Source: CAVYUC01 sp963783085
GTDB taxonomy: Bacteria > Bacteroidota > Bacteroidia > Bacteroidales > Prolixibacteraceae
Assembly: GCA_963783085.1 (NCBI GenBank)
Contig: CAWAMJ010000006.1
Span: forward strand, 323,977 to 387,976
Reading direction: 5' to 3'
Length of the DNA stretch: 64,000 nt
Position numbers and translations under genes: made by a program. The notes below the pieces were generated by a model. That model searched no databases. It was given only the letters and a program-made list of their open reading frames with translations, and had not been told where the DNA came from. Positions 49,192-58,314 of the stretch are shown here, one piece after another (the first letter of the stretch is position 1; each line of letters starts with the position of its first letter).

Positions 49192-49700
49192 TTTTCAGAT
49201 TCATTGGCATAACAAAATTCGAAGTAGCTACAACTCTTACATTTGGGTTCATTGATTAATGGAGGACATTCTTCCAGATGTATTAAGTTCTCAATTTTCT
49301 CAATTAATTCAATAATATATGCACGATCGGGTCCACTTAAAAGCACTTCTTCTGTTTTCCTTTCTTTCGGATATTCAAGAATTCCTGTAACTCCATCAAT
49401 TCCTGCCTGTTCGAATACATAAATATAGTATTTAACCTGCCAGATGTGAGACTCAACTAATTTGCTCGATTTTTTGATTTCATGAATTACTTTGTTCTTT
49501 TTATCGAAGTAATCAATTTTAACAGGGCCTATCTCCACCTCTTTGAATCGTTCAGATCGCTGCGGGTAAGATGTTTCATGTATCAGCTTTCCCTCATAAA
49601 CCGTATCGCTGGTTTGTTCCATATTTATTCCGTTGGCGAAAAGCCACAACTGCCGGTGACAATTGAAATAGTAATGGATATGAGTTCCTGTGACTTGCAT
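49188..49700 (-). CDS. cas4: Cas4, RecB-type nuclease for spacer maturation
   Basis: 170 residues. The Fe-S cysteines are visible: Cys14 in YYFNCHRQ and three near the C terminus in PKCKSCSYFEFC. The RecB nuclease core has KIDYFDKKNKVIHEIKKSSK with the catalytic Asp/Glu/Lys, and HIWQVKYYIYVFE (QxxxY motif). Cas4 trims prespacers and selects PAM ends for Cas1-Cas2. It overlaps cas1 by four bases and starts three bases after the cas3 stop codon, so the three are probably translationally coupled. Confidence 0.95.
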   Translation of the reverse strand: MQVTGTHIHYYFNCHRQLWLFANGINMEQTSDTVYEGKLIHETSYPQRSERFKEVEIGPVKIDYFDKKNKVIHEIKKSSKLVESHIWQVKYYIYVFEQAGIDGVTGILEYPKERKTEEVLLSGPDRAYIIELIEKIENLIHLEECPPLINEPKCKSCSYFEFCYANESEK

Positions 49701-49703
49701 AAG

Positions 49704-52406
49704 CTATAGAATTATTGCCGGTTCATCAGTTTCAATCAATCCGAATTTATAATCATATACTTCATCTTCTTCCCAGTGGCTTAGATAATACATCCCCATG
49801 TGCTCTTCGCCATGAACATCTTCTATTATTTTTTTCATACTTTTTGAATGTGTCATCAGTGAGAAAATAAATTGGCTCATTATACCCTGAAGTTTTTTTA
49901 ATTCGGTTTTAACTGCAACAAAGTCATCCCCTTGCTGACGGATTAATTGTTCGTAGAGTTTAAAAACGGCCTCTCCTGATACTTCCTCGTCTTCCTTATT
50001 TGCAATACCATATTTTTGCAAAAAATCCATTTCTTTTTCAGAAAAGTTTCGTTCTATCCGATGTGTTCCGGGAACATATACAGGAAGAGGGATTGGAACA
50101 AACACAGACGTACTCTGCTGACTTATAATTTGGAAATTTTGATCTATCTCAGGAAAATTAAGCATTTGCAAAAAATACTGAAAGTCTGAAAATCCTTTTT
50201 GATACACTCGATCATTTTGTTTGTCTATACGTGCCATTACCTGATCATATATTAAATCAAAATCTTTAGTTTGCAGAATTTCTCGCTCCATACCGGATAA
50301 TTCATTTTGCATTAACTGAAATCTTTTGTCTCCTTTGTATAGTACCTCAGCATTATCACAATTGAACAAGAAAAGTTTACAGGCTGGCTTATTTACATTC
50401 CGGTTAATACGCCCGGCCAATTGTTCATCACTATCCACCAGTGATTGATCTTTAAAGCCTAAATCCATGTCAATATCCACACCCGCTTCAACCACCTGGG
50501 TGGTAATTAAAATCACTTTCTCATTTCGGTTGGTTTCGTCTTTCAGATAATGGATAATTTCTTTTCTGCGTGGCTCTAAAATGGTGCCTGATAGTACAAA
50601 TATTTTATCAAAGAAACCGTTTGCTGCATCTTTTATAATGGAATAAAATTCAGTTGCTGTTTGTTTATAAATAAATTCAATAATCGTAAACACACTGTCG
50701 GGGTATTTGCCATTGCTTTCTGCATATTCTACCGATCTTTCAACCACAAAATTGGCAAGCCTCAGCAGGTAATCTTCTTTTTCCTCCTTATCAGGTGAAG
50801 ACCAGTCCAACAGCGAAAAGTCAAACGTAACCCGGTTACAGAAATTGGGGTTTTGGAAAAATAGTTTGCGATGGTTGGTCAGATAACAAATTTCAGTAGC
50901 TACATTCGATAGCTTATCCAGTTTGGGCAGCGTAGCCGACATCAAAACAAAGCGAATATTGAAATACTTTGCATAGTTTTGAATAAAGTAGATAAGTTTA
51001 TCCCATATTTTGGGAGGATATGATTGCAACTCATCGACAACAACAATTGAATTGGCCAACCGGTGCAGCAAATAATTTTCCTCTTTGCTATTTGTTTTAA
51101 GAATATCGAAAAACTTTACATGCGACATGAGCGCCACCGGATAATTCAAAAACAGATAATCAATATGATTTTTCTTTTCCTGTCCATATTGATCATCTTT
51201 TTCTGTAAAGCCTACTTTAGAATGAAGCTGAACGATTTCATCTTCTTCCAGCCCCAGGGTTTCTTTTACAGTTTTATAGGTTTGCGTAATCAACGTAGTA
51301 AAAGGAAATACATAATACAAGTTGCTAATTTTTACGTCGGCTGACAGAAGTTCAGCAGCAGCCAACATCGAAAGATTGGTTTTGCCACCTCCTGTTGGCG
51401 CTTCAATATAAAAAACGTTCTTATCCTTATTCCTACGGATATTCCGAATTACCTCGACTGATAATTCCTGTCGTAAACGATTTAGGTTTTTGTTATTTGC
51501 TTCGGTGGGATAAGTAAATTTAAAGCCATCGAAACCATCGAAAACTTCTTTGTTGTAAGGTTTCGTTGATTGTATATTTCGAATAATTCGTTGCCGTAAC
51601 TCATCGTTAATTTGTCCAAAATCTTCCAAAGGAGTTTGCCAATGGTTCATGTAATGGGTTGTTGCCAGGTAATCGGAAGCGGTTAACAATGAATAATGCA
51701 GTTTTAGAAGGGCGAAAAGCGGGAAAGATTCTTTTGAAAAAATATTTAACGTCCCCTTTACAACTTCTTTTAGACTCTCTATTTCCTGCAATTTCAATTC
51801 CGGGTGCTCTTTGAAATTTGTTTTTGCAAGAAGTTTATTGACATCTAACAAATAATGTGCTACTTCGGTAGACGAATAGTCGAACTTATTTTCAAGATAA
51901 GGCAATATATCTTCCAAAAAAGAAGAATGATGCCTGGCAATCTGAAATCCAAAAAGACAAACTAAAGCTATAAATACATCAAACTCGTCTTCTTCATCTT
52001 CTGGGATTTCCATTGCCTCGTTAAATTTATTTTGGAGAAATAAGATATATCCTGGTAGTGAGTGATCGGAACCAAATTTCAATTGTTCCTTTTCGAAAAT
52101 GTCGTTTTTCATTTTTTTGACCTGAAAATTCGGATTGATTTTACCCAGGTCATGTAATAATATGGATTCATGAAATAAATTAGATAACCTTTGAATTCCT
52201 GTTTCATTCCAATTTAAATTGAAAGAATCCCCTAATAGACTATTAATGATTGATTCAAGTCCATATTCTTTAATTAATTTTTGAGCATAATATAATACAA
52301 GATTGCTATGTTCTTCCAAAGTCTCATTTTGCTGTAATGAGTTTTTTGCAGGAAGGTGTGCCCAGTATTTTGAAGCTTCTTTAACCAGGTCATTTATAGT
52401 CTGCAT
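49704..52406 (-). CDS. cas3: Cas3, HD nuclease-helicase
   Basis: 900 residues. The N-terminal HD nuclease domain shows His33 (EEHSNL) and His85-Asp86 (LLHDLGKINP). The superfamily 2 helicase follows with Walker A EAPTGGGKTN (about 345), DEAH-box variant VVVDELQSYPP (about 458), motif III LMSATLPKL, and the motif VI region LAGRINRN. It degrades DNA bound by the Cascade complex. All key motifs are intact. It follows cas5 after a 50-base gap that contains a perfect palindrome. Confidence 0.96.
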   Translation of the reverse strand: MQTINDLVKEASKYWAHLPAKNSLQQNETLEEHSNLVLYYAQKLIKEYGLESIINSLLGDSFNLNWNETGIQRLSNLFHESILLHDLGKINPNFQVKKMKNDIFEKEQLKFGSDHSLPGYILFLQNKFNEAMEIPEDEEDEFDVFIALVCLFGFQIARHHSSFLEDILPYLENKFDYSSTEVAHYLLDVNKLLAKTNFKEHPELKLQEIESLKEVVKGTLNIFSKESFPLFALLKLHYSLLTASDYLATTHYMNHWQTPLEDFGQINDELRQRIIRNIQSTKPYNKEVFDGFDGFKFTYPTEANNKNLNRLRQELSVEVIRNIRRNKDKNVFYIEAPTGGGKTNLSMLAAAELLSADVKISNLYYVFPFTTLITQTYKTVKETLGLEEDEIVQLHSKVGFTEKDDQYGQEKKNHIDYLFLNYPVALMSHVKFFDILKTNSKEENYLLHRLANSIVVVDELQSYPPKIWDKLIYFIQNYAKYFNIRFVLMSATLPKLDKLSNVATEICYLTNHRKLFFQNPNFCNRVTFDFSLLDWSSPDKEEKEDYLLRLANFVVERSVEYAESNGKYPDSVFTIIEFIYKQTATEFYSIIKDAANGFFDKIFVLSGTILEPRRKEIIHYLKDETNRNEKVILITTQVVEAGVDIDMDLGFKDQSLVDSDEQLAGRINRNVNKPACKLFLFNCDNAEVLYKGDKRFQLMQNELSGMEREILQTKDFDLIYDQVMARIDKQNDRVYQKGFSDFQYFLQMLNFPEIDQNFQIISQQSTSVFVPIPLPVYVPGTHRIERNFSEKEMDFLQKYGIANKEDEEVSGEAVFKLYEQLIRQQGDDFVAVKTELKKLQGIMSQFIFSLMTHSKSMKKIIEDVHGEEHMGMYYLSHWEEDEVYDYKFGLIETDEPAIIL

Positions 52407-52419
52407 TGTTATTCAGTTT

Positions 52420-52452
52420 AATCCTGACAGGGTTTAAAACCCTGTCAGGATT
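52420..52452. repeat. Perfect palindrome between cas5 and cas3
   Basis: AATCCTGACAGGGTTT followed by AAAACCCTGTCAGGATT forms a 16-bp perfect inverted repeat with almost no loop, in the only sizeable gap of the effector operon. On either strand it could fold as a stable RNA hairpin and lower cas3 expression relative to Cascade. Sequences of the CCTGACAGGGTTT type are common interspersed hairpins in Bacteroidota genomes, so it may simply be a repeat insertion. Confidence 0.75.
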
Positions 52453-52456
52453 GAGG

Positions 52457-53227
52457 TTAATTCAATTGTACAATTAAATCATTTGCTTTGTACAGATTCT
52501 CCAGATAAGAATCTTTGCTCAGACGCCAATCGGTATATGCGAAATCAGCATAATCATACTGATATAATGTTTCGTTGTATCCAACCGGCAATTTTTCAAA
52601 ATACATATAGCTGCCGTTTAAAAAAGAAAGATTACGCTTGAGTCGCGTTCTGTGTTCTACTACTGTGTTAACCAACGGAGATTCTTTGATAAAAATGGTT
52701 TCTATCTTGAACTCTTCTCCTCCTTCAAATTTTTGAAAGTCGTACTCTTTCACATCCTCCTTATACCACCAGGCCGAGTAATCGTTTTTACCGAGGTAAG
52801 GAATAAATGTAGCTTCCTGTTTCCGTATTCGGTTATAAAGCACCTTTTGTTCTTTCTTTTCCAAATCGAGCAAAAGAAAGATGCGGTAAGCCGGGTGAAT
52901 CAGGGTTTGCTCAGAAACAATGAGGTTGCCGTCTGCGTTGGCAAAACCAATGGTGTTGGTATAAGTGGTTACATTTTTAGTGAGATTACCGTGTTCGCAA
53001 CCTTTTCCTATGGGTTTAATGCCTACCGGAATATCTTTGAACTTTTTATAATAGTCCGGGAATTCATTGTTTTTAGTAAATCCCTTTAATCCTGCAATCG
53101 CTCCTAAAATACCCAATACACAGGGTTTATGAAGCATATTATAAGTGAGATAGATTTTCTCATTTATATCCGGCTTTTTCAGAAACCCCATATCGGCATA
53201 CAAATCGAATGAGATTACTGTTTTCAT
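52457..53227 (-). CDS. cas5: Cas5 (type I-B)
   Basis: 256 residues with the RAMP fold. MKTVISFDLYADMGFLKKPD at the N terminus, YLTYNMLHKPCVLGILGAIA, and the glycine-bearing IGKGCEHGN segment match Cas5b. It caps the 5' handle of the crRNA and joins Cas8 and Cas7 in Cascade. The start overlaps the cas7 stop by four bases. Type I-B Cas5 proteins of this size are usually non-catalytic, consistent with a separate Cas6 in this locus. Confidence 0.9.
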   Translation of the reverse strand: MKTVISFDLYADMGFLKKPDINEKIYLTYNMLHKPCVLGILGAIAGLKGFTKNNEFPDYYKKFKDIPVGIKPIGKGCEHGNLTKNVTTYTNTIGFANADGNLIVSEQTLIHPAYRIFLLLDLEKKEQKVLYNRIRKQEATFIPYLGKNDYSAWWYKEDVKEYDFQKFEGGEEFKIETIFIKESPLVNTVVEHRTRLKRNLSFLNGSYMYFEKLPVGYNETLYQYDYADFAYTDWRLSKDSYLENLYKANDLIVQLN

Positions 53228-54204
53228 GCTTCTTCTCCATTATTTCCAAACAAAGGTAATACCGTACATCCATCAGGCAGGTTTATAGCGGTTGCTGACT
53301 GTTCATTAATAAATAGCTCAATACTTTCAATTTCATCATTATGGTCCGAAAGCAGCTGGGTTACTTTTTCAAAATCAAAAACTGTTTTTCCTTCCTGTTT
53401 TTCAGGTAGTGCTTTTACCAGATCGGTAAATGCTGGAAGGATAAGCTTGGAATCTTCGTTTAGTTGTACCCAAAAAAGAATTTCGTTATCAGTACCAGCT
53501 TTGGATGCAGAATCGTAAAAAGTCGCACCCTGGCGCATAGCTGCTTTAAGCTTTATAATATCTTCTTGTAAAAGAGCTGTTCCCAATTCACCAGCAACAG
53601 CTAACGAGTCTTTTAAATTTTGTGGATTTATTGAAAAGTGGTGTAAATAATAGCCTTCTTGAAGTTTTGATTGTCTACCAATGGTTGTCATTGCAGCTTC
53701 ATCAACAGTTTCTTCTTCATTTGATTTTTCTTTTTTTGCTTTAGGATCTGCAAAAGGCGCTTTAATTTGCTCGGTAAATATATTGTTTTCATGCCAGATG
53801 TTTTTGCCATGATTTATTTGTAATGGTCCGTGAATTGAAACATTTACTTTTTTGGCTTTATTAGCATAGGTTGCCCCAAACAGCCTAATATCTATACATT
53901 TTAATAGATTTCCGTTTACTCTTTTTTTATCTTTTTCATCTTTAGTGTCAGGAAATAGAGAATCATATTTATTATCTAAACTCATTGGGTTTCCAGTGTT
54001 AAGTTTGGGTGTTTGAAAATAGAAAACCTTATCATCTGAATACACTTTTGTGAAATAATGTCGAATTGTGTATTTAAAAGCTTTGTCTGTTGCATAAACA
54101 ACGCCATTTGGTAATGTCCGGGGTTGACCTGAAAAATCTGCATTATAATTTGAATTGATTGCCTTTATGATGGCACATCCAAAAACTCTGTTGTTGAAAT
54201 TCAT
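53224..54204 (-). CDS. cas7: Cas7 (Csh2-like) backbone subunit, type I-B
   Basis: 326 residues. NRVFGCAIIKAINSNYNADF at the start, a DIRLFGATYA strand typical of Csh2/Cas7, and VSIHGPLQINHGKNIW identify the RAMP-fold Cascade backbone that binds the crRNA spacer in multiple copies. A low-complexity acidic insertion (KAKKEKSNEEETVDEAA) near residue 165 probably lies in the thumb loop. It sits between cas8b (35-base gap) and cas5 (4-base overlap). Confidence 0.92.
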   Translation of the reverse strand: MNFNNRVFGCAIIKAINSNYNADFSGQPRTLPNGVVYATDKAFKYTIRHYFTKVYSDDKVFYFQTPKLNTGNPMSLDNKYDSLFPDTKDEKDKKRVNGNLLKCIDIRLFGATYANKAKKVNVSIHGPLQINHGKNIWHENNIFTEQIKAPFADPKAKKEKSNEEETVDEAAMTTIGRQSKLQEGYYLHHFSINPQNLKDSLAVAGELGTALLQEDIIKLKAAMRQGATFYDSASKAGTDNEILFWVQLNEDSKLILPAFTDLVKALPEKQEGKTVFDFEKVTQLLSDHNDEIESIELFINEQSATAINLPDGCTVLPLFGNNGEEA

Positions 54205-54239
54205 GATTTTAATTTTTAGTTTATGTTATTCTTTAAGTT

Positions 54240-56168
54240 TTATTTTTTGAAAAAAATTACTGCTGGAGCAAAGTAACCGGCAAGCAAATAGCGTTGACTA
54301 TTTTTGATGTTTTCATTGCTTTTAAAAGCAAGAATCTGTGCACATAATCGTTCAAATCGCCCCTTCCCAAAGCTTATTTCATGTTTATACGTATTAACTG
54401 CATTGGTTATTGAATTTTGTAAATGCTCTACTGTTGCTTTTTGTAAAAAAGGTTCAAGCATAGCATGGCTTGGTTTATCAGCTTTATTATGATAAAGCAG
54501 ATAATAGATTACTTGCCCTGCAGCAAAGAGGAACTCTGGTAAATTTTGGTCTAGTTGGATATTGTCGTCATTGGCGATTAAATCCATCTTTTTCATTAGG
54601 TCATTAAATTGTGTCGTCATGTCAATAGAATTATGATTTGTAAAAAATTGATTTAGCGAAAACAAAATGTTTAACTTTCTTTTTATTTGTGTATCTCTTT
54701 TAAAACCTTCATCTTGCTTTACATCAAGAAGTATAGATGCAAGCATAAGGTTATCAAACATTAAGCTTGTAATTGCTTGCTTTCTGGATTTATAAATAAA
54801 ATCGTAAAAGGCTTTTCTGTATTGTAAAATGAGTGAAACCATATCTTCTCCTCCATTTACAAACTTTGACTTAACCTCGTTGAAATAATTATAACTAATT
54901 GCATCATCTTTAATTCTTACAAGAGAATTATTGAAAATTTCTTTTACAACTTGATTTTCAAAACCGAATATTGTATGAAGTTTTATGTTTGGCAGAGGTT
55001 CCTTTTCTTTATTCTTTATCGCAAAAAGATTTTGAATACTGCAATCAGAAACAAAGTATTCAAATTTAGAAACGAAGTCAAAATCATTAACAAGCCAACT
55101 TCTTCCCTTAGATAAATTTAGTAGATAGTAATTTGCCAGTATTCTTTGAGCATTTTCATTAAATATTTGCTTCAAAATTTGAGGATATGAAAGACTTCCA
55201 TTCTCTTCATTATTGAAAATACGAACAATTTCTCCGTTATTTTTGAATTCGTTTTTATCTACGAAAATGGGTAGTATTGGATTGGGTAATACTTTATTGT
55301 TTAACAAGCCTTCAAATTTCACCAATGAAAGAGCATCGTTACCAGTTATTCTTGTATTTACGCTCTTTTTAAAGAAGGATGTCTGATGAGAAAGAAAAGG
55401 TTTTTTTGAAGCAAATGTTGTCATGAAGTCTGCAACGCCATAAGTCTGATCACCACTTATAATGTTAAAGTCGTCTTTATTAAATACATTATCAGAAACG
55501 TATTTCTCATGTAGTTTTCTTTGTTCTTCGATTGAAACATTTTTCAAATAAATTCGCACATAATCCTTTTCTTTAAAACCCAATAGTAAGTTTTTACCGT
55601 CTTGATTTTCTAATTGACTAATAGTTTCAATTATCTGACACTGAAGTTTTTCAAATTTATCTGACAAATCATTGGATGCCTTATCGTCGTTTTCCAGAAT
55701 GATATTTCGTGCATTTTTGAAAAAATCAGGCAGTGATTTTTTTACAAAATCTAATTTTACATCAATTGTCTTTTTCTGGTTTTTTTCAATTTCCCCTTTG
55801 GCTGGCTTTTTCTTGATATCATTATTTGCCTTATCAGTATCATTTAAACTAAAATTGAATGAAATGGCAAATGGAGAACTTGAATGAATTTTCTGCTTCA
55901 TGTCAAACTTTTGCTGTTTGTTCATAGTAAGGTAATCTTGTACTTCTTCATACAAAACAGACTTTTTTTCAATTGCAGAAAGCTCATTCTTTTTTCCATC
56001 ATAAACCACATAATCCTTACCCTCAACGGGTGAATTGTTTTTCCAGTTTCCTTCCTCGTCCAGTTCTACCCAAAGGTGCAGGCCGGGCGAAGGTTTTTTG
56101 TTCAGGTCGAAGACTTCGGGGTAGTCTCGTTCCAGGTCGGTTACAAAGTTGATTATCTCTCGTATCAT
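54240..56168 (-). CDS. cas8b: Cas8b (Csh1/TM1802-like) large subunit of Cascade
   Basis: 642 residues, low GC (visibly AT-richer than cas1 or cas4). The N terminus, MIREIINFVTDLERDYPEVF and HLWVELDEEGNW, and the C terminus LLAGYFAPAVIFFKK follow the large-subunit family of type I-B. The gene position between cas6 and cas7 supports this more than the motifs, because Cas8 proteins diverge strongly. It recognises the PAM and recruits Cas3. The start lies 10 bases after the restored cas6 stop. Confidence 0.88.
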   Translation of the reverse strand: MIREIINFVTDLERDYPEVFDLNKKPSPGLHLWVELDEEGNWKNNSPVEGKDYVVYDGKKNELSAIEKKSVLYEEVQDYLTMNKQQKFDMKQKIHSSSPFAISFNFSLNDTDKANNDIKKKPAKGEIEKNQKKTIDVKLDFVKKSLPDFFKNARNIILENDDKASNDLSDKFEKLQCQIIETISQLENQDGKNLLLGFKEKDYVRIYLKNVSIEEQRKLHEKYVSDNVFNKDDFNIISGDQTYGVADFMTTFASKKPFLSHQTSFFKKSVNTRITGNDALSLVKFEGLLNNKVLPNPILPIFVDKNEFKNNGEIVRIFNNEENGSLSYPQILKQIFNENAQRILANYYLLNLSKGRSWLVNDFDFVSKFEYFVSDCSIQNLFAIKNKEKEPLPNIKLHTIFGFENQVVKEIFNNSLVRIKDDAISYNYFNEVKSKFVNGGEDMVSLILQYRKAFYDFIYKSRKQAITSLMFDNLMLASILLDVKQDEGFKRDTQIKRKLNILFSLNQFFTNHNSIDMTTQFNDLMKKMDLIANDDNIQLDQNLPEFLFAAGQVIYYLLYHNKADKPSHAMLEPFLQKATVEHLQNSITNAVNTYKHEISFGKGRFERLCAQILAFKSNENIKNSQRYLLAGYFAPAVIFFKK

Positions 56169-56178
56169 TGTTTAATAT

Positions 56179-56971
56179 TTAGTTATTATTTTTTTGAATT
56201 TCCACCCATCCAAATCCACTACTACTCTTCTCGCTCACCCCGGCATTCCAAATCATTTGATGCAGTTCAACTGGTGCTGTCATTTCAAACTCGAATAAAT
56301 TTCCGATTACTCTCGATTCTTCCTTTGGTTCCGGGCTTCATAACAAAACCGGCACGTTTAAAATCGCTTATTCGCTTGAATTGGATTTGTTCTGGTGAGA
56401 TACTCTGCGCTGATTTCTTGTATTGTTAAATTTCTCAACCAGGTGCTTTATTGCACGTTGTTCAAACATATCGTCTTTCGGGTGAAAGGTACTGTGGGTA
56501 TTTATCTTCTTCCGGCTTGTAACTAACAACCCACGGAGTCTGCAGGTGGTATTTCATTGTTTCTGTAAATTCCGGTTCGGGCAGGGCTTCAACTTTCGAA
56601 ACTTTAAAATCGATGCCATTAAATTTATCGCCCAGGTAAAATTCCTGCGACATAAAAAGACCTTTGATGAAGTTGGTAGCAGCTTCATTTACATCGAACG
56701 AAATTTGCAGAATAATTTCATGTGCGGTAATTTCAAACAGTTTCTTTTCTTTCCAGAGTTTGGGTTTTCCAAAGTTTAACCGGGAGAAGCAAAACAGTTT
56801 GTACAATTTTGATTCGCCTTGCCCTCCGTAGCCATTTTCATGAAGGAATTGTGCAAAATCTTTGTCGGCCTGGTTCAGCACCTTATAAATCCAGGCGCTG
56901 ATGTAATACTGATAATCCATCGGCAACATGCGTTGCTTAGTGGTGCGGTTTAATGTAAGTTGAAATCTCAT
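56179..56971 (-). pseudogene. cas6: Cas6 crRNA endonuclease, broken by three single-base indels
   Basis: The intact frame from 56971 gives 168 residues (MRFQLTLNRTTKQRMLPMDY onward; His44 in FLHENG) and stops at 56462. Reading on, the rest of a Cas6 is present in other frames: DDMFEQRAIKHLVEKF, then SAQSISPEQIQF and ISDFKRAGFVMKPG, then LFEFEMTAPVELHQMIWNAG and the glycine-rich SEKSSSGFGWVE end. The shifts fall at an extra base in 56480-56482, a missing one at 56423-56424 and an extra one at 56322-56323. Corrected, the protein would have 263 residues, a normal type I-B Cas6. The changes at short homopolymers suggest sequencing error as much as true decay. Confidence 0.85.
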
Positions 56972-57059
56972 TGGTGCGATTATATTTAATAATATGTTTG
57001 CTTTTTGATGATGACATTCATTTCAGTTTTTATGGAACACAAGTAAATCCATCAAACTG

Positions 57060-57971
57060 TCAACCTGTGTCAGTTAGAATTTTTTCTGCTTTGTTTTTTA
57101 AAAATTTTTTCAGTTCCTCGGGGTCAATTACTTCAATTTCGTCGTATAAACCCATTACGAACCGGGCTACGCCCTCGAATCCACAAACCGGTGCAGTAAA
57201 CTGATATTCTTTTTCGTTTAATTGTTGTATGTGTTCTTCAGCCAGCGGGTATTCTTCTTTCAGCAGTTCGCAGGCACGAATGGAGAGTTTCAAGGTAACC
57301 TGAATTTGCCGGGTTGAACTTATCCGGAATACATCAATTGGTAGCTTTTTATGGTTCGATTCGTTTTCCCAGAGATTCGGAAGAATCTGAACCGATTTTA
57401 TTCGCGTATTCTTAAACGTTTTACAACACCGGTCATTAATGTCCTAGGCCCAGGTAGCAATATAATTTGTGGTAAAATCAAAAGGTTCCACCAGTCGGTC
57501 GCGTGTCTCATTACTGTTGGCTGACGAATATTCTTTAAGTATAACCTGGTTCTTATGCTTTATTGCCTGAATGAGTTGGTGAATATTTTCCGAATACTCC
57601 TTTTTAACAATGGTATTCACTACCCGGTCGAAATCGTACAATGCATACAGTTTATTCACCAGGTTCTGTTTTAACAGGTTTTCGTTATCAATGGAATGGA
57701 TTGCTTTTTGAAGGATTACGGCTTCTTCCCTGGAAAAATGCAGTAGCTCGCTTATCTCTTTGAAATATGGAGAATTTTTGTCGATATAATAATAACCATC
57801 TTTGGGACGCGGAATAACAAAACCTGCATCTCTGAAAGTATCAATATATCGATAAGCGGTTCGAGATGAAATATCAAATCGTTCTGCGATATCGTCAATT
57901 TTGTATTTCAACCCCGAGGATAAAAAAAGAAGCATTTCAAGTAACAGGTGTAGTTTTGGTTGTTCGTTCAT
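57060..57971 (-). pseudogene. WYL-domain transcriptional regulator interrupted by an in-frame TAG
   Basis: Residues 1-175 (57971-57447) hold an HTH (YKIDDIAERFDISSRTAYRY) and the start of a WYL domain ending NYIATWA. A TAG at 57444-57446 interrupts it, and the same frame then continues without a further stop to 57060 (DINDRCCKTFKNTRIKSVQI onward, ending NKAEKILTDTG). Restored length is about 303 residues. The stop replaces a residue that is Tyr in a typical WAYD context, one base from TAC or TAT. WYL proteins beside type I cas operons act as ligand-controlled regulators. The gene may be a fresh nonsense mutant, a sequencing error or a read-through case. Confidence 0.8.
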
Positions 57972-58073
57972 GGTTTAGAATAATTCTTAAAACTATAAAA
58001 AATTAATTATGGTGAACAGAATTTCATTAAAAAATGAAATAAACTTTTGTAGCACACCTGGATGAAATGATAT

Positions 58074-58301
58074 TTATTCCTTCGGTTCCGTTTGAAGTTT
58101 CACTGATATGATACTGCGATTGCAGACAATTCCTGAGGTAGCCCTCAAATCGCGTTTATCTTTCACTATCGGGATACATTCACGCTCCGGTGCAATTGGT
58201 TTTAACTGTTTATTTAGAATGTTGAAATAATCTACGGATACAAAGGTTTCTTTTTTCAGTAGGATTACCCAAAAGCACCTGCTTCCATTCTCGTTTTTAC
58301 G
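58074..58301 (-). other. Unrecognised open frame upstream of the WYL gene
   Basis: In the 343-base gap between the WYL gene and the ABC exporter, one minus-strand frame is open for 75 codons without an ATG. Its peptide includes NGSRCFWVILLKKETFVSVD and PERECIPIVKDKRDLRATSG. I do not recognise a family. It may be the 3' remnant of a lost gene or a chance frame. The WYL promoter should lie in the AT-rich part at about 57975-58040. Confidence 0.25.
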
Positions 58302-58314
58302 TTAAGAAGGTTTT

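Noticed and set aside
57038..57064. TTGACA and TACTTGTG on the minus strand as a cas6 promoter
   Set aside because: Spacing (about 16) and one mismatch to the -7 consensus make it too weak to list.
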